64,000 bases of DNA. Origin: Phenylobacterium glaciei. GTDB lineage: Bacteria; Pseudomonadota; Alphaproteobacteria; Caulobacterales; Caulobacteraceae. Position numbers and translations under genes: made by a program. Under the pieces are notes generated by a model, which was not told where the DNA came from, searched no databases, and saw only the letters and a list, made by a program, of their open reading frames with translations. Every line of letters starts with the position of its first letter. Positions within the stretch are counted from its first letter, which is position 1. The stretch covers positions 310,001-374,000 of the forward strand of contig NZ_JAGSGD010000001.1 in NCBI RefSeq assembly GCF_016772415.1, given 5' to 3'. Shown here one piece after another: positions 17,962-28,490 of the stretch.

Positions 17962-18690
17962 ATGGTCCAAAAGCGCCCGATGTCCTTCGACGCCACCGTC
18001 CTGACCATGTTTCCCGAGGCCTTTCCAGGCCCGCTCGGCGTCTCGCTGATCGGCACGGCGTGGCGCGAGCAGGGGCTCTGGTCCTTGGAAACAGTGGACA
18101 TTCGGGGATTTTCCAAGGATAAGCGCGGCTTCCTCGACGACACCCCTGCGGGTGGCGGCCCGGGACAGGTGATGCGAGCGGACGTCATCGCTTCTGCGCT
18201 GGACAGCGTGGAGCGGCGAGGGCGGCCGCTTTTATATATGAGCGCCCGGGGGCAGCCCCTGACCCAGGCGCGAGTCAAGCAATGGGCTGACGGGCCTGGA
18301 CTGATCGTCCTGGCCGGCCGGTTCGAGGGGGTGGACCAGCGGGTGCTCGACGCGCGCGGGTTCGAGGAGGTCGCCGTCGGCGACGCGGTGCTCGCCGGTG
18401 GCGAGGCGGCGGCGCTGGTGACGATCGAGGCGTGCGTACGGCTGGTCCCCGGTGTGTTGGGGCAGGCCGAGAGCTTGAATGAAGAAAGCTTCGAGGACGG
18501 GCTCCTTGAAGGTCCGCAATATACGCGACCGCGGACGTTTGAAGGCCTGGATATCCCCGAGGTGCTGCTGAGCGGCCATCACGCCCTGGTGCGGAAATGG
18601 CGGTCTGAGCAGCGGGAAGAGACGACGCGGAAGCAGCGGCCGGACTTGTGGGCGCGGCGAACCGCCAATCAACAGCCAAAGGGCGATTAA
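17962..18690 (+). CDS. trmD: tRNA (guanine-N1)-methyltransferase TrmD
   Basis: TrmD methylates G37 next to the anticodon of several tRNAs, preventing frameshifting. The 242-residue SPOUT enzyme shows [38 protein letters not shown] and the knot region [17 protein letters not shown]. Starts at 17962 and 17980 are both possible. It is followed by rplS 25 bases later, but the usual upstream partners rpsP and rimM are absent, replaced by the divergent tesB. Confidence 0.96.
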   Translation: MVQKRPMSFDATVLTMFPEAFPGPLGVSLIGTAWREQGLWSLETVDIRGFSKDKRGFLDDTPAGGGPGQVMRADVIASALDSVERRGRPLLYMSARGQPLTQARVKQWADGPGLIVLAGRFEGVDQRVLDARGFEEVAVGDAVLAGGEAAALVTIEACVRLVPGVLGQAESLNEESFEDGLLEGPQYTRPRTFEGLDIPEVLLSGHHALVRKWRSEQREETTRKQRPDLWARRTANQQPKGD

Positions 18691-18715
18691 GCCCGAAGAC
18701 CTAGAGGACGACCCG

Positions 18716-19129
18716 ATGAACATCATCCAGCAGCTGGAAGACGAAGAGCGCAACCGCCTTCTCGCCACCCGCAAGATCCCTGATTTCCAAGCCGGCGACA
18801 CCCTTCGCGTCAACGTGAAGATCAAGGAAGGCGAGCGCGAGCGCGTCCAGGCCTATGAAGGTGTCTGCATCGCCCGTCAGGGCGGCGGCATCAACGAGAG
18901 CTTCACCGTCCGCAAGATCTCCTTCGGCGAAGGCGTGGAGCGGGTCTTCCCGACCCACTCGCCGATGATCGAGTCCATCGAAGTGAAGCGCCGCGGCGTC
19001 GTGCGGCGCGCCAAGCTCTATTATCTGCGCGACCGTCGCGGGAAGTCGGCGCGGATCGCCGAACGTTCCTACACCGGCGGCACGCCCAAGGCTGAAACCG
19101 TGGTCCCGGCGGAAACCGTCGAGGACTAG
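18716..19129 (+). CDS. rplS: 50S ribosomal protein L19
   Basis: L19 sits at the 30S-50S interface. The 137-residue protein carries the family signature [20 protein letters not shown] and [15 protein letters not shown], with [15 protein letters not shown] near the C terminus. The short C-terminal extension rich in Thr, Val and Glu is common in alphaproteobacteria. AGAGGA stands upstream of the ATG, and a terminator follows. Confidence 0.98.
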   Translation: MNIIQQLEDEERNRLLATRKIPDFQAGDTLRVNVKIKEGERERVQAYEGVCIARQGGGINESFTVRKISFGEGVERVFPTHSPMIESIEVKRRGVVRRAKLYYLRDRRGKSARIAERSYTGGTPKAETVVPAETVED

Positions 19130-19155
19130 GGTTTTCCGACCTTACGAGTTTCAAG

Positions 19156-19190
19156 CGGCGGCCCTGGTGACGGGGCCGCCGTTTTCGTTT
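19156..19190 (+). terminator. Intrinsic terminator after rplS
   Basis: Arms CGGCGGCCC (19156-19164) and GGGCCGCCG (19173-19181) are perfectly complementary with a short loop, followed by TTTTCGTTT. It ends the trmD-rplS unit 27 bases past the stop. Confidence 0.88.
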
Positions 19191-19660
19191 CAGCCTTCGA
19201 TCCAGACCTTCCACGCCTGCATCACCGGCGTGAAATCCGTCGGCTGCGTCTCGTACTGCAGGACGTCCGCGTCGAAGGTCATCCAGGGTTGGGCGCTGCT
19301 CACCCAAAAGGCCGAGACCGGGTGTAGCCAGCTGGTGTCGTCCAAGGTCCCGGGCCGGACGGTCAGGGCGTGCGGCCCGCCGGGCGGCTCGGTGAACACC
19401 CGGGTCCCGCAGTCGGGGCAGAACCGCTGCGGGATCACCGTCCCCGAAGTCGCCTTGCGCGGCCAGTTGGCAGGCTGCCCTTGCGTGATCTCGAAGTCCT
19501 TGCGGAAAACCGGCATGGCCATGGAAAAGGCGCTGCCGGTCAGCGACTGGCAGTCGGTGCAGTGGCAGGTATAGACCGCGATTGGCGGAGCGTTCAGCTG
19601 GTAGCGGATGGCGCCGCAGGCGCAGCCGCCTTCGACGGGGAAGCTGGGAAGTCGGCTCAT
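19190..19660 (-). CDS. GFA-family (CENP-V/GFA) zinc protein, copy 1
   Basis: The 156-residue protein has the GFA zinc-binding pattern: GGCACGAIRY, CHCTDCQ and FCPDCGTRVF. The family was named for glutathione-dependent formaldehyde-activating enzyme, but most members have no proven activity. Its start overlaps the stop of the second GFA gene by four bases (ATGA), and lysR precedes both, so all three form one operon. The two copies are clearly diverged and not a recent duplication. Confidence 0.88.
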   Translation of the reverse strand: MSRLPSFPVEGGCACGAIRYQLNAPPIAVYTCHCTDCQSLTGSAFSMAMPVFRKDFEITQGQPANWPRKATSGTVIPQRFCPDCGTRVFTEPPGGPHALTVRPGTLDDTSWLHPVSAFWVSSAQPWMTFDADVLQYETQPTDFTPVMQAWKVWIEG

Positions 19661-20052
19661 GCGGGGGGCCTTTCCAGGTACTGCGGCAGGTCGTCGTCCA
19701 GCTTCAGCCAGGCCAGCATGGTGCTCGTGAAGATGTGCATGTCCGGGGCCAGGGCGCCGGGGTCGTCCAGGGTCGGCAGGCCGACGGCGATGCGGGCCGG
19801 CAGGTCGTTCGGCTGGCTGAACACCAGGGTCCCGCAGCGCGCGCAGGACCGCCGCATCAGCCGATCGGAGGTGGGATGGTCCAGGGTCTCACCGGTCAGG
19901 GTGATGTCGCCCAGGGCGAACATGGCGCGAGCGTAGAACGGCGTCCCGCCCGCCTTCTGGCAAAGCGTGCAGTGGCAGCAGCGCACGTTCAAAGGCTCGC
20001 CACGCGCCTCATAGCGGACCTGGCCGCAGAGGCAGCCGCCTGCGAGAGTCAC
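19657..20052 (-). CDS. GFA-family (CENP-V/GFA) zinc protein, copy 2
   Basis: A 131-residue protein with GGCLCGQVRYEA, CCHCTLCQKAGG and SCARCGTLVF, the cysteine ligands of the GFA fold. I place the start at a GTG (20052) that overlaps the lysR stop as GTGA; longer in-frame versions run back into lysR without coding character. The role is unknown beyond the likely zinc site. Confidence 0.87.
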   Translation of the reverse strand: MTLAGGCLCGQVRYEARGEPLNVRCCHCTLCQKAGGTPFYARAMFALGDITLTGETLDHPTSDRLMRRSCARCGTLVFSQPNDLPARIAVGLPTLDDPGALAPDMHIFTSTMLAWLKLDDDLPQYLERPPA

Positions 20053-20945
20053 CGGCTCTTGCCCAGATACTCGGCGAACCCCACCGCCAGGTGGTCGAAC
20101 ATCAGCCGCATGCGGCGGCTGCCTTTCAGATTCTCGTGCATGGCGATCCAGCATTCGAGTTCGAAGGAGAAGGCGTTGGCCAGCACGGGCACAAGGCCGT
20201 CGCGTTTTGCGATCTGGTGCTGCACCCCGCCGATCCCCATGCCGGCGCGGACGGCGGAGATCTGGGCGGCGTCGTTGTCGGTGCGGAAGGCGAAGACCTC
20301 ACGGGTGATCGGCCGCGGGAAATCGATGCCGGCCAGGGCCTCCAGGGCCGGGCGCTCGCGGTCGAAGCCGCATAGGGTGTGGTTCTCCAGATCGTCCAGA
20401 CTCTCGGGCATGCCGCGCCGGTCGATATAGCCCTGGGTGGCGTAGAACCCGATCCCCAGCATGCCGATCTTGCGAGCCACCAGGGCGCCCTGGGTGGGCC
20501 TGGCCATGCGCACGGCGATGTCGGCGTCGCGGCGCGACAGGTCCTCGATCTTGTTGGACAGCACAAGTTCGATCGCGATGTCGGGATGCTGCTCCATGAA
20601 GCCGGCCAGGATCTGCGGCAGCACCTCGACGCCGACGATCAGGCTGGCGGCGATGCGGATCGAGCCCTTCTCGCTGTCGGCCGAGCCCGAGGCGTCGCGC
20701 GCGGCGGCTGAGGCGGCGGCGTGCATCTCCTCCAGGTGGGTCTTCAGGCTGATGGCCAGGTCCGTAGGGGTCAGGCCGCGGGGACTGCGCAGGAACAGCG
20801 GCGCGCCGAGCTGCTGCTCGAGGGCTTCGATGTGGCGGCCGATGGTGGGCTGGGTCAGGCCCCGGGCGCGCGACGCCGCTGACAGGCTGCCGGCCTGCAG
20901 CACCGCATGCAGGCTCTGATACAGGTCCCAGGTCGGATCGCTCAT
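20049..20945 (-). CDS. LysR-family transcriptional regulator
   Basis: The 298-residue protein has an N-terminal LysR winged helix (QAGSLSAASRARGLTQPTIGRHIEALE, residues 17-44) and a periplasmic-binding-like effector domain from about 90. Such regulators commonly control a divergent gene: here the NAD-dependent epimerase starts 89 bases away on the other strand. It also heads an operon with two GFA genes. The inducer is not predictable. Confidence 0.92.
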   Translation of the reverse strand: MSDPTWDLYQSLHAVLQAGSLSAASRARGLTQPTIGRHIEALEQQLGAPLFLRSPRGLTPTDLAISLKTHLEEMHAAASAAARDASGSADSEKGSIRIAASLIVGVEVLPQILAGFMEQHPDIAIELVLSNKIEDLSRRDADIAVRMARPTQGALVARKIGMLGIGFYATQGYIDRRGMPESLDDLENHTLCGFDRERPALEALAGIDFPRPITREVFAFRTDNDAAQISAVRAGMGIGGVQHQIAKRDGLVPVLANAFSFELECWIAMHENLKGSRRMRLMFDHLAVGFAEYLGKSR

Positions 20946-21034
20946 GCGCTTATGAATAGCTGAGTCACGGATATCCGCAATTTCGTTTGAGCTCCCCGTC
21001 GCCGATCTTTGTTCTCTCAGAAGGAGATGGCGAC

Positions 21035-22012
21035 ATGGCGACTTCAGACAAGACCGCGTTGGTGATTGGGGCGACGGGATCGGTGGGCGGCGAGGTCGCC
21101 GCTGTGCTGCTGGCGCGGGGCTGGACCGTGCGTGGCCTGCATCGTGACCCGGCCCGGGCGGCCCGCGAGGCGGTCGGCCTGGAACGGATCGAATGGGTGA
21201 AGGGCGACGCGCTCTCGGCTTCCGACGTCACCGCGGCGGCGCAAGGGGTGAGTGTCATCGTCCACGCCGCCAACCCGCCGGGCTACCGCAACTGGGCGGG
21301 CCTGCTCCTGCCGATGATGGAAGCCAGCATCGCGGCGGCAAAGTCGACAGGCGCGCGGATCCTCCTGCCGTGCAATGTCTACAATTACGGCCCCGACGCC
21401 TTCCCGACCTTGCGGGAGGATTCGCCGCAGAACCCGAAGACCCGCAAGGGCGTGATCCGGGTGAAGATGGAGCGGCGGCTGGCGACCGCCGGAGTGCGCA
21501 GCCTGGTCGTGCGCGCCGGCGACTTCTTTGGCCCCATCAGCGGCTCCTCCTGGCTGACCGAGGGCATCGTGGCGAAGGACAAGCCCCTGCGCAGCGTGAG
21601 CTATCCCGGCCCCCGCGCCATCCGCCACACCTGGGCCTACCTGCCGGACCTGGCGGAGACCATGGCGCGGCTGGCGGAAATCGAGGCGACCCTGCCCGAC
21701 GTCGCGATGTATAACTTCGGCGGCCACCAGCTCTCCGGCGACGAAATGGTCGCAGCCCTGGAGCGGGTCGCGGGCCGCCGGCTGCCGGTGAAGCGGATTC
21801 CCTGGCTGGCCATGCGGGCGGTCGCTCCCTTCGTGGAGACCCTGCGGGAGATGCTGGAGATGCGCTACCTCTGGGAAAACGCGGTCCTGTTGGACAATTC
21901 CCGCTTGGTGAAAACCCTCGGCGTGGAGCCCCACACCCCCCTGGAAACGGCGCTGAAGACCGCGCTTCAGGGTCAAGGTTGCCTGCCGATGGACCAAAAA
22001 GCCGCGGCCTGA
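21035..22012 (+). CDS. NAD(P)-dependent epimerase/reductase (extended SDR)
   Basis: A 325-residue Rossmann protein with the nucleotide loop [12 protein letters not shown] near residue 10 and the middle-domain motif NVYNYG. The usual YxxxK pair is not evident: the Tyr is in NVYNYG and a Lys follows in [11 protein letters not shown], giving a YNYG-type active site typical of NmrA/epimerase-like enzymes. AAGGAG lies eight bases before the ATG at 21035. It is divergent from lysR and is its likely target. The substrate is unknown. Confidence 0.82.
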   Translation: MATSDKTALVIGATGSVGGEVAAVLLARGWTVRGLHRDPARAAREAVGLERIEWVKGDALSASDVTAAAQGVSVIVHAANPPGYRNWAGLLLPMMEASIAAAKSTGARILLPCNVYNYGPDAFPTLREDSPQNPKTRKGVIRVKMERRLATAGVRSLVVRAGDFFGPISGSSWLTEGIVAKDKPLRSVSYPGPRAIRHTWAYLPDLAETMARLAEIEATLPDVAMYNFGGHQLSGDEMVAALERVAGRRLPVKRIPWLAMRAVAPFVETLREMLEMRYLWENAVLLDNSRLVKTLGVEPHTPLETALKTALQGQGCLPMDQKAAA

Positions 22013-22082
22013 GGCAAATCCTTGCGCGGCGCGGCGTGAAAACGTCGCGGGGTGCTGGACTTACAGCCCCCTCCGACCCTAC

Positions 22083-23519
22083 ATGCCGCCCATGTCCGGC
22101 AAGACCCTCTATGACAAGATCTGGGATGCGCACGTCGTTGCGGAGCAAGACGGCGAGGCGATCCTCTATATCGACCTGCACCTGATCCACGAGGTGACGA
22201 CGCCCCAGGCCTTCGCTGGCCTTCGGGCCGCCGGCCGTCCCGTGCGCCGGCCTGACCGCACGCTCGCGGTGGCCGATCACAACGTCCCTACCGAAGGCCA
22301 GGCGCTGGGCGTCGGCGCGGTGGCCGACGAAGAGGCGCGCCTGCAGCTCCAGACCCTGGAGCGCAACGTCAAGGACGCCGGCATCGAGTTCTTCCCGATG
22401 GGTGATATCCGCAACGGCATCGTCCACGTGGTGGGGCCTGAGCAGGGCCGCACCCAGCCGGGCATGACCATCGTCTGCGGCGACAGTCACACCTCGACCC
22501 ACGGCGCCTTCGGGGCGCTCGCCCAGGGCATCGGCACGTCGGAGGTCGAGCACGTGCTGGCCACCCAGACCCTGCGCCAGAAGAAGTCGAAGAACCTGCG
22601 CGTCACCGTCAACGGGACCCGCGGTCCCGGTGTCGGCGCCAAGGACTTCGCGCTGGCCATCGTCGGCGCCATCGGCACGGCGGGCGGCACCGGCTCGGTG
22701 ATCGAATATGCCGGCGAGGCGATCGCCGGCCTGTCCATGGAAGGCCGCATGACGCTCTGCAACCTGGCCATTGAAGCCGGGGCGCGGGCGGGTCTCGTGG
22801 CCCCGGACCAGACCACCTACGACTACATGGTGGGCCGCCCGGCCACGCCGAAGGGCGCGGCCTGGGAGATGGCGCTGGCCCACTGGAAGACCTTCTTCTC
22901 CGACGACGATGCGGTGTTCGACCGCGAGGTGGTGCTGGACGCCGCCCAGATCGCGCCCACCGTCACCTGGGGCACCAGTCCGGAGGACGTGGTGGCGGTC
23001 ACCGGCCACGTGCCGGCGCCGGAAAGCTTCGCCACCCCCGACAAGCGCGCCTCGGCCGAACGGGCGCTCGACTATATGGGCCTCACCGCCGGCCAGCTGA
23101 TCAGCGACGCCAAGGTCGATGTGGTCTTCATCGGCTCCTGCACCAACAGCCGCATCGAGGACCTGCGCGCCGCCGCAGAGGTCGCCCAGCACGCCTTCCT
23201 CAATGGCCGCCTGGTGGCGCCCCACGTGCGGGCCATGGTGGTGCCGGGCTCGGGCCTTGTGAAGGAACAGGCCGAGGAAGAAGGCCTGGACGCCATCTTC
23301 AAGGCCGCCGGTTTCGACTGGCGCGAGCCGGGCTGCTCGATGTGCCTGGGCATGAACCCCGACCGCCTAGCGCCGGGGGAACGCTGCGCCTCGACCTCCA
23401 ACCGCAACTTCGAGGGCCGCCAGGGCCGGGGCGGTCGCACCCACCTGATGAGCCCGGCCATGGCCGCCGCCGCCGCCATCGCCGGCCACATCGTTGATGT
23501 CCGCGAGATGATGAAATGA
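22083..23519 (+). CDS. leuC: 3-isopropylmalate dehydratase large subunit
   Basis: LeuC with LeuD isomerises 2-isopropylmalate to 3-isopropylmalate in leucine synthesis. The 478-residue subunit binds a 4Fe-4S cluster through C353 ([11 protein letters not shown]), C418 and C421 (GCSMCLGM), and has the aconitase motifs [14 protein letters not shown] and [11 protein letters not shown] 70-base gap separates it from the epimerase. The next gene starts inside its stop codon region (ATGA), so a VOC protein is coupled to it. Confidence 0.97.
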   Translation: MPPMSGKTLYDKIWDAHVVAEQDGEAILYIDLHLIHEVTTPQAFAGLRAAGRPVRRPDRTLAVADHNVPTEGQALGVGAVADEEARLQLQTLERNVKDAGIEFFPMGDIRNGIVHVVGPEQGRTQPGMTIVCGDSHTSTHGAFGALAQGIGTSEVEHVLATQTLRQKKSKNLRVTVNGTRGPGVGAKDFALAIVGAIGTAGGTGSVIEYAGEAIAGLSMEGRMTLCNLAIEAGARAGLVAPDQTTYDYMVGRPATPKGAAWEMALAHWKTFFSDDDAVFDREVVLDAAQIAPTVTWGTSPEDVVAVTGHVPAPESFATPDKRASAERALDYMGLTAGQLISDAKVDVVFIGSCTNSRIEDLRAAAEVAQHAFLNGRLVAPHVRAMVVPGSGLVKEQAEEEGLDAIFKAAGFDWREPGCSMCLGMNPDRLAPGERCASTSNRNFEGRQGRGGRTHLMSPAMAAAAAIAGHIVDVREMMK

Positions 23520-24382
23520 TCACCGGACTGGATCACATCGCCCTGGCAGTGAACGATCTGGACGCGGCCGTCGCCGGCTACCGCGCCCTGCTCGGCCGCG
23601 AGCCGAACTGGATCGGCGGCGACGGTGGCGCGCGCCACGCCTGGTTCCAGCTGCCCAACATGGCGCTGGACGTCATCACCCCGCACGGCGAAGGCGCCTT
23701 CGGCGACACCATCCGCAGGCATCTGGCCGAACACGGCGAGGGCATCTGGGCGTTGGCCTTCACGGTGGAGAACGCCGAGGCCGCCCAGAAGCTGGTGGGG
23801 CGCCGGGGCCTGCGGGGCAGCGTCCCCGGCCCCACCCGCTCGACCCACGACGATGGCCGCAAACGCTACTGGACGACCTCGGCGCTCAATGCCGCCGACA
23901 CCGGGGGCCTCAACATCCTGCTGGTGGACCCGCCCCGCAGCGGTGAGCCGTGGCCGCTGTCGCCCGCCATCGACAGCGAAGCCTCGGCGGTGAGCGAGCT
24001 GGACCATGTGGTGATCAACACCCCCAATCCCGACCGGGCCCTGGCGGTCTACGGCGCCAAGCTGGGCCTCGACCTGCGCCTGGACCGGTCCAACGAGCAG
24101 TGGGGCGTGCGCCAGCTGTTCTTCCGCTGCGGCACGGCGGTGGTGGAGATGGGCGCCAGCCTCAAGACCCCGGTGTCCGACGCCCCCGACCGCTTCGGCG
24201 GCCTGGCCTGGCGGGTGACCGACGCCGACGCCGTTCAGGCCCGCATCGCCGCGGCCGGCTTCGACGTGTCGGAGGTGCGCAAGGGCCGCAAGCCGGGCAC
24301 CCGCATCTTCACGGCCCGCAACGTGGTCGGCGGCGTGCCGACCGTCCTGATCCAGCAGAACGCCGAAACCGAGACCGCCTAG
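23516..24382 (+). CDS. Tandem VOC (glyoxalase/bleomycin-resistance fold) protein
   Basis: The 288-residue protein contains two vicinal-oxygen-chelate halves. The first begins [20 protein letters not shown] (residues 4-23) and the second [19 protein letters not shown] (about 161-179). It resembles the glyoxalase-like domain family whose substrates are largely unknown. It overlaps leuC by four bases and abuts leuD directly, so it is an insertion into the leuCD pair and must be expressed with leucine enzymes. A role in that pathway is not established. Confidence 0.85.
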   Translation: MITGLDHIALAVNDLDAAVAGYRALLGREPNWIGGDGGARHAWFQLPNMALDVITPHGEGAFGDTIRRHLAEHGEGIWALAFTVENAEAAQKLVGRRGLRGSVPGPTRSTHDDGRKRYWTTSALNAADTGGLNILLVDPPRSGEPWPLSPAIDSEASAVSELDHVVINTPNPDRALAVYGAKLGLDLRLDRSNEQWGVRQLFFRCGTAVVEMGASLKTPVSDAPDRFGGLAWRVTDADAVQARIAAAGFDVSEVRKGRKPGTRIFTARNVVGGVPTVLIQQNAETETA

Positions 24383-24994
24383 ATGAAAGCCTTCACCAAG
24401 CTCGATGCCCGCATGGCCCCCCTGGCCATGGCCAATATCGACACCGACCAGATCATCCCCAAGCAGTTCCTCAAGACCGTGGAACGTGAGGGCCTGGGCA
24501 AGGGCCTGTTTTACGACTTCCGCTTCGACGAGCAGGGGGTGGAGAAGACCGATTTCGTCCTGAACCGGCCGGAGTACAAGGGCGTCGGCGTCCTGGTGGC
24601 CGGCGACAATTTTGGCTGTGGGTCGAGCCGCGAGCACGCGCCGTGGGCCTTGCTGGATTTCGGGATCAGCTGCGTGATCTCGTCCTCCTTCGCCGACATC
24701 TTCTACAACAACTGCTTCCAGAACGGCCTGCTGCCGGTGGTGCTGACCCCCGATCAGGTCCAGGCCCTGATGGAAGAGGCCAAGGGCGGCAACCACGTGG
24801 TCACCATCGACCTCGCGGCCCAGACCGTGGTCTCGCCGTCGGGCGCGACCTTCAGTTTCCAGATCGACCCGCAGCGCAAGGCCAAGATGCTGCAGGGCCT
24901 GGACGCCATCGGCGAGACCCTGACGGCCGCCATCGACATCGACGTCTATGAGAGCAAGCGGGCTCTGTCGGAGCCCTGGCTGGAACGGGCGTGA
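24383..24994 (+). CDS. leuD: 3-isopropylmalate dehydratase small subunit
   Basis: The 203-residue swivel-domain partner of LeuC. It shows [16 protein letters not shown], the family signature [14 protein letters not shown] and [18 protein letters not shown]. Length fits the family (about 200). It starts at the base after the VOC gene stop and overlaps the following monooxygenase start by four bases. Confidence 0.97.
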   Translation: MKAFTKLDARMAPLAMANIDTDQIIPKQFLKTVEREGLGKGLFYDFRFDEQGVEKTDFVLNRPEYKGVGVLVAGDNFGCGSSREHAPWALLDFGISCVISSSFADIFYNNCFQNGLLPVVLTPDQVQALMEEAKGGNHVVTIDLAAQTVVSPSGATFSFQIDPQRKAKMLQGLDAIGETLTAAIDIDVYESKRALSEPWLERA

Positions 24995-25293
24995 GCGTCA
25001 TCATCGCCGGGACCGTCCGCGTCCCGCCGGAGAACCTGGACGCCTTCCGTCCCCACATGCTGGTCATGCTGAGCGCCAGCCGCGCCGAGGACGGCTGCCT
25101 GGAATATTCCTACGCCCAGGACGTGGCCGACCCGGGCCTGATCCGGGTCTACGAAGCCTGGCGCGACCAGGCCGCCATCGACGCCCACTTTCAGACGCCG
25201 CATATGGCGGCGTGGCGCAGCCAGTGGCCCCAGTTCGGTGTTGGCGACCGCAGGCTCTTCGCCTACGAGACCGCCTCAGAACGCGCGCTTTAA
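24991..25293 (+). CDS. Antibiotic biosynthesis monooxygenase (ABM/YgiN-type) protein
   Basis: A 100-residue ferredoxin-like protein of the ABM family, with [34 protein letters not shown] and [14 protein letters not shown]. Members include quinol monooxygenases and haem-degrading enzymes; this one lacks features that decide its substrate. The GTG start overlaps the leuD stop (GTGA) and leuB follows after 21 bases, so it is embedded in the leucine operon. Confidence 0.87.
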   Translation: MSVIIAGTVRVPPENLDAFRPHMLVMLSASRAEDGCLEYSYAQDVADPGLIRVYEAWRDQAAIDAHFQTPHMAAWRSQWPQFGVGDRRLFAYETASERAL

Positions 25294-25314
25294 GTTCTCT
25301 CCAAGGCTCCTCCC

Positions 25315-26367
25315 ATGACCGACCTCCTCCTCCTGCCGGGCGACGGCATCGGACCCGAAGTGACCGCCCAGGTGCGTCGTGTGGTGACGGCTCTGGCCCC
25401 CGACCTGAAGGTCGAGGAGCGGCTGTTCGGGGGCGCGAGCTATGACGCGCACGGGACGCCGCTGACCGACGAGGCGCTCACCACCGCCAAGGCGTCGCGC
25501 GCCGTGCTGATGGGCGCGGTCGGCGGCCCGCAATGGGCGGGCGTGCCCCGCGACAAGCGGCCCGAGGCGGGCCTGCTGGCCCTGCGCGGTGGGATGGAAG
25601 TCTTCGCCAACCTGCGCCCGGCCCTGTGCTTCCAGCCGCTCGCCGACGCCTCCAGCCTCAAGCGTGAGGTGGTCGAGGGCCTGGACTTCATGATCGTCCG
25701 GGAGCTGACCGGCGGCATCTATTTCGGCAGCCCGCGCTTCATCGAGGACCTGCCCGGCGGCGGCAAGCGCGCTGTCGACACCCAGGTCTACACCACCGCC
25801 GAGATCGAGCGGGTGGCGCGCGTGGCCTTCGAGCTGGCCCGTGGCCGCCGCAACAAGGTGACCTCGGCCGAGAAGTCCAACGTGATGGATTCAGGCCTGC
25901 TCTGGCGCCAGGTGGTCACCGACCTGCACGCCCGCGACTATGCCGATGTCGAGCTGGAGCACATCCTGGCCGACAACGCCGCCATGCAGATCGTCAAGAA
26001 CCCCAAGCAGTTCGACGTCATGGTCACCGACAACCTGTTCGGCGACATCCTGTCGGACATCTCGGCCCAGCTCACCGGCTCGCTCGGCATGCTGCCGTCG
26101 GCGGCGCTCGGCGTGGCGGGCAAGCCCGGCCTCTACGAGCCGATCCACGGCTCGGCGCCGGACATCGCCGGCCAGGGCCTGGCCAATCCCCTGGCCGCCA
26201 TCCTGTCGTTCGAGATGGCCCTGCGCTGGTCGCTGGACCGCACCGACCTGGCCGACAAGCTGTTCGCCGCCGTGAACAAGGCCCTGGAAGACGGCGCCCG
26301 CACCCGCGACCTGGGCGGGGCGCTCACCACCGTTCAGATGGGCGACGCGGTGCTGACCGCCCTCTAG
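25315..26367 (+). CDS. leuB: 3-isopropylmalate dehydrogenase
   Basis: LeuB oxidises and decarboxylates 3-isopropylmalate with NAD, the third step of leucine synthesis. The 350-residue enzyme has [17 protein letters not shown], the arginine/tyrosine region [24 protein letters not shown] for Mg binding, and the NAD motif [15 protein letters not shown]. It completes the leuC-VOC-leuD-ABM-leuB operon. Its stop overlaps the end of the convergent TPR gene by four bases. Confidence 0.97.
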   Translation: MTDLLLLPGDGIGPEVTAQVRRVVTALAPDLKVEERLFGGASYDAHGTPLTDEALTTAKASRAVLMGAVGGPQWAGVPRDKRPEAGLLALRGGMEVFANLRPALCFQPLADASSLKREVVEGLDFMIVRELTGGIYFGSPRFIEDLPGGGKRAVDTQVYTTAEIERVARVAFELARGRRNKVTSAEKSNVMDSGLLWRQVVTDLHARDYADVELEHILADNAAMQIVKNPKQFDVMVTDNLFGDILSDISAQLTGSLGMLPSAALGVAGKPGLYEPIHGSAPDIAGQGLANPLAAILSFEMALRWSLDRTDLADKLFAAVNKALEDGARTRDLGGALTTVQMGDAVLTAL

Positions 26368-28490
26368 GGTTTGATCTTGGGATCGAGCCGCCTGGCCTCG
26401 GCCATGTCGGCCGCGGCGCCGGCGGTGTCCCCCAGGTCCTGCTTGGCCAGGCTGCGGACCTGCCAGGCGAAGGCCAGCTTCGGATCGGCCTTGATGGCCA
26501 GGTCCAGGGTCTCGACGGCCGACAGATGGTCGTCCATCCGGCGATAGGTCTCGCCCTTCTCCGCCAGGATGTCGGGGTCGCCGGGCGTCAAGGTCAGGGC
26601 GGCGTTGAAGTCTTTGATGGCTCGGTCGTAGCGCTCCTCGTCCATGGACAACAGGCCGCGGTCGTAGAGGGTGCGGACGGCGTCGGGCTGCAGGGCGATG
26701 GCTTGGTCGAAGTCGGCGCGAGCTAGGTCGTAGTGACCCTCGGCGCGATGCACCTCGCCGCGCCGAGTCAGGGCGCCCGACGCCTTGGGCGACAGCTGCA
26801 GATAGAGGTCGAGGTCCTTGCGGGCGCCGGCCAGGTCGCCCTGGGCGATCAGCGCGCCGGACCGCAGGTAGAGGAATTCGTTGTCGTCGGGATAGAGGGC
26901 CAGGCCCCCGGTGGCCACCTTCACCACCTCGGCGGGGCGGCCCAGGTTTTCCAGGGCCTGCCCCCGGTCCGTCAGGCCGAGCTTGGACTTCGGATCGAGT
27001 TTCAGGCCGCGGTCGATGAGCTTGAGAGCTTCGGCGGGGTCGCTCTGCTCCAGACGCACCTCCGCCAGCCAGAACCAGAGGCGGGATTCATCTGGCGCGA
27101 CCTTGAGCGCCTGCTCATAGGTCTGGGCGGCGCCGGCCAGATCGCCCCGGTCCACCAGCAGGGCGGCGACGGCGGCCAGGGCGTCGACCTCTTTGGGATC
27201 GACCCCAAGCGCCTTGCGATAGCTCTCCATCGCCGCGGCCGGGAGGTCGAGCGCGTTCTCTTCGTCGCCCTTAGAGACGAAGGATGCGGCGCTCTTGGGC
27301 TCCAGTTCGGCGGCCTTGGTGAAGTCCGCCAGGGCGGCCTTGTGATTGCCGAGCGCCGCATAGGCCAGGCCGCGCATGTGATAGGTCAGGGCGCGGGGCT
27401 GGCGGCCGATGGCGATGTCGTATTGGGTCACCGCCTTGCCGAAGTCGCCGCGCTCCCGCCAGACCAGGGCGCGCTGGTAGGGGACCTCGGCGTCCCTGGG
27501 CGCGAGGCTTGCGGCGTCGAAGGCTTCGGCGGCGTCGAGGGCGGCGAGGGCCTGGTCGTACTGCTTCTGGAGGCGGCGGGTCCGCGCCAGGGCCAACTGG
27601 ACCCCGGAGTCCTTGGGCAGAGCGACGGCCGCGGCTTCGTAGCTTGCGGCCGCCTTGTCGATCGCCTGCTCCGCCTCGAAGACGTAGCCTTTGGCGAAGT
27701 ATGCGGCGCCCCGCTTCGGGGCCAGCGCCACGGCTCGGTTGGCGTCGGCCTCGGCGCCCTTGAAGTCTTCCAGATCCAGCCGGGCGTAGGCGCGGGATAT
27801 CAGGGCGTCCACATTGTCCGGGTCGAGCTTCAAGGCCGCGTCGTACTGCGCTACGGCCTCCTTGGAACGGTGCAGGTTCTGCAGGGCGTCGGCGCGCGCG
27901 ATGCGGATCTCCGGATCGTCGGGCTCCAGGACCGCGGCCTTGTTCAGGTCGGGCAGGGCCGCGGCGTCGTCCGGCGCGAGCTTGGCGCGGTAGAAGTAGG
28001 ACAGGCCATGCCTGGGATCGGCGGCGATGGCTGCGTTATAGTCGGCCAGGGCCTTCTCAGGATCCTTGCGCCCATACTGCCAGTAGGTGCCACGCAGCCA
28101 CCAGCCGCCTGCACTTTCGGGGTGGGACTTGATCACGTCGGTGGCCGCGGCGATGGCGTCATCCACGCGGTGGAGGGAGCCCAGGGTCTGGGCCCGGGCC
28201 ACCTGGGCCACCAGATCGCCGGGCGATAGGGCCAGCGCCGTGTCGATGGCATTCAAGGCTTCCTCGTGACGGCCGAGGCCGCCCAGGGCATAGGCCCGCG
28301 AGACATTGGCCCGGGTCAAGGTCGAGGCGTCTGCGCCGGCTGCGATCACGGCGGCGCAGGCCGCTTCCCGCGCCCTGTAGCCGGCCTCGTTGTCCTCGCC
28401 GCCGTAGCAGTCCTTGCTTCCGGCCAGAGCCTGCGGCGCGGCGGCCAGCAGGGTCAGGGCGGCCAGGCCACCGATGAAATGTCGAGTCAT
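26364..28490 (-). CDS. Secreted tetratricopeptide repeat protein
   Basis: The 708-residue protein has a signal peptide ([20 protein letters not shown], cleaved near residue 24) and then about 18 consecutive TPR units filling the rest, with the usual pattern of small residues at positions 8 and 20 and prolines ending units (for example [20 protein letters not shown]). It would act as a periplasmic or outer-membrane scaffold. Its start overlaps the stop of the M16 protease by four bases, so the two are translationally coupled and may work together. Confidence 0.88.
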   Translation of the reverse strand: MTRHFIGGLAALTLLAAAPQALAGSKDCYGGEDNEAGYRAREAACAAVIAAGADASTLTRANVSRAYALGGLGRHEEALNAIDTALALSPGDLVAQVARAQTLGSLHRVDDAIAAATDVIKSHPESAGGWWLRGTYWQYGRKDPEKALADYNAAIAADPRHGLSYFYRAKLAPDDAAALPDLNKAAVLEPDDPEIRIARADALQNLHRSKEAVAQYDAALKLDPDNVDALISRAYARLDLEDFKGAEADANRAVALAPKRGAAYFAKGYVFEAEQAIDKAAASYEAAAVALPKDSGVQLALARTRRLQKQYDQALAALDAAEAFDAASLAPRDAEVPYQRALVWRERGDFGKAVTQYDIAIGRQPRALTYHMRGLAYAALGNHKAALADFTKAAELEPKSAASFVSKGDEENALDLPAAAMESYRKALGVDPKEVDALAAVAALLVDRGDLAGAAQTYEQALKVAPDESRLWFWLAEVRLEQSDPAEALKLIDRGLKLDPKSKLGLTDRGQALENLGRPAEVVKVATGGLALYPDDNEFLYLRSGALIAQGDLAGARKDLDLYLQLSPKASGALTRRGEVHRAEGHYDLARADFDQAIALQPDAVRTLYDRGLLSMDEERYDRAIKDFNAALTLTPGDPDILAEKGETYRRMDDHLSAVETLDLAIKADPKLAFAWQVRSLAKQDLGDTAGAAADMAEARRLDPKIKP

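Noticed and set aside
21537..23225. Long minus-strand open frame opposite leuC
   Set aside because: It is antisense to leuC and the epimerase, its composition is that expected from high-GC third positions, and it lacks recognisable domains.
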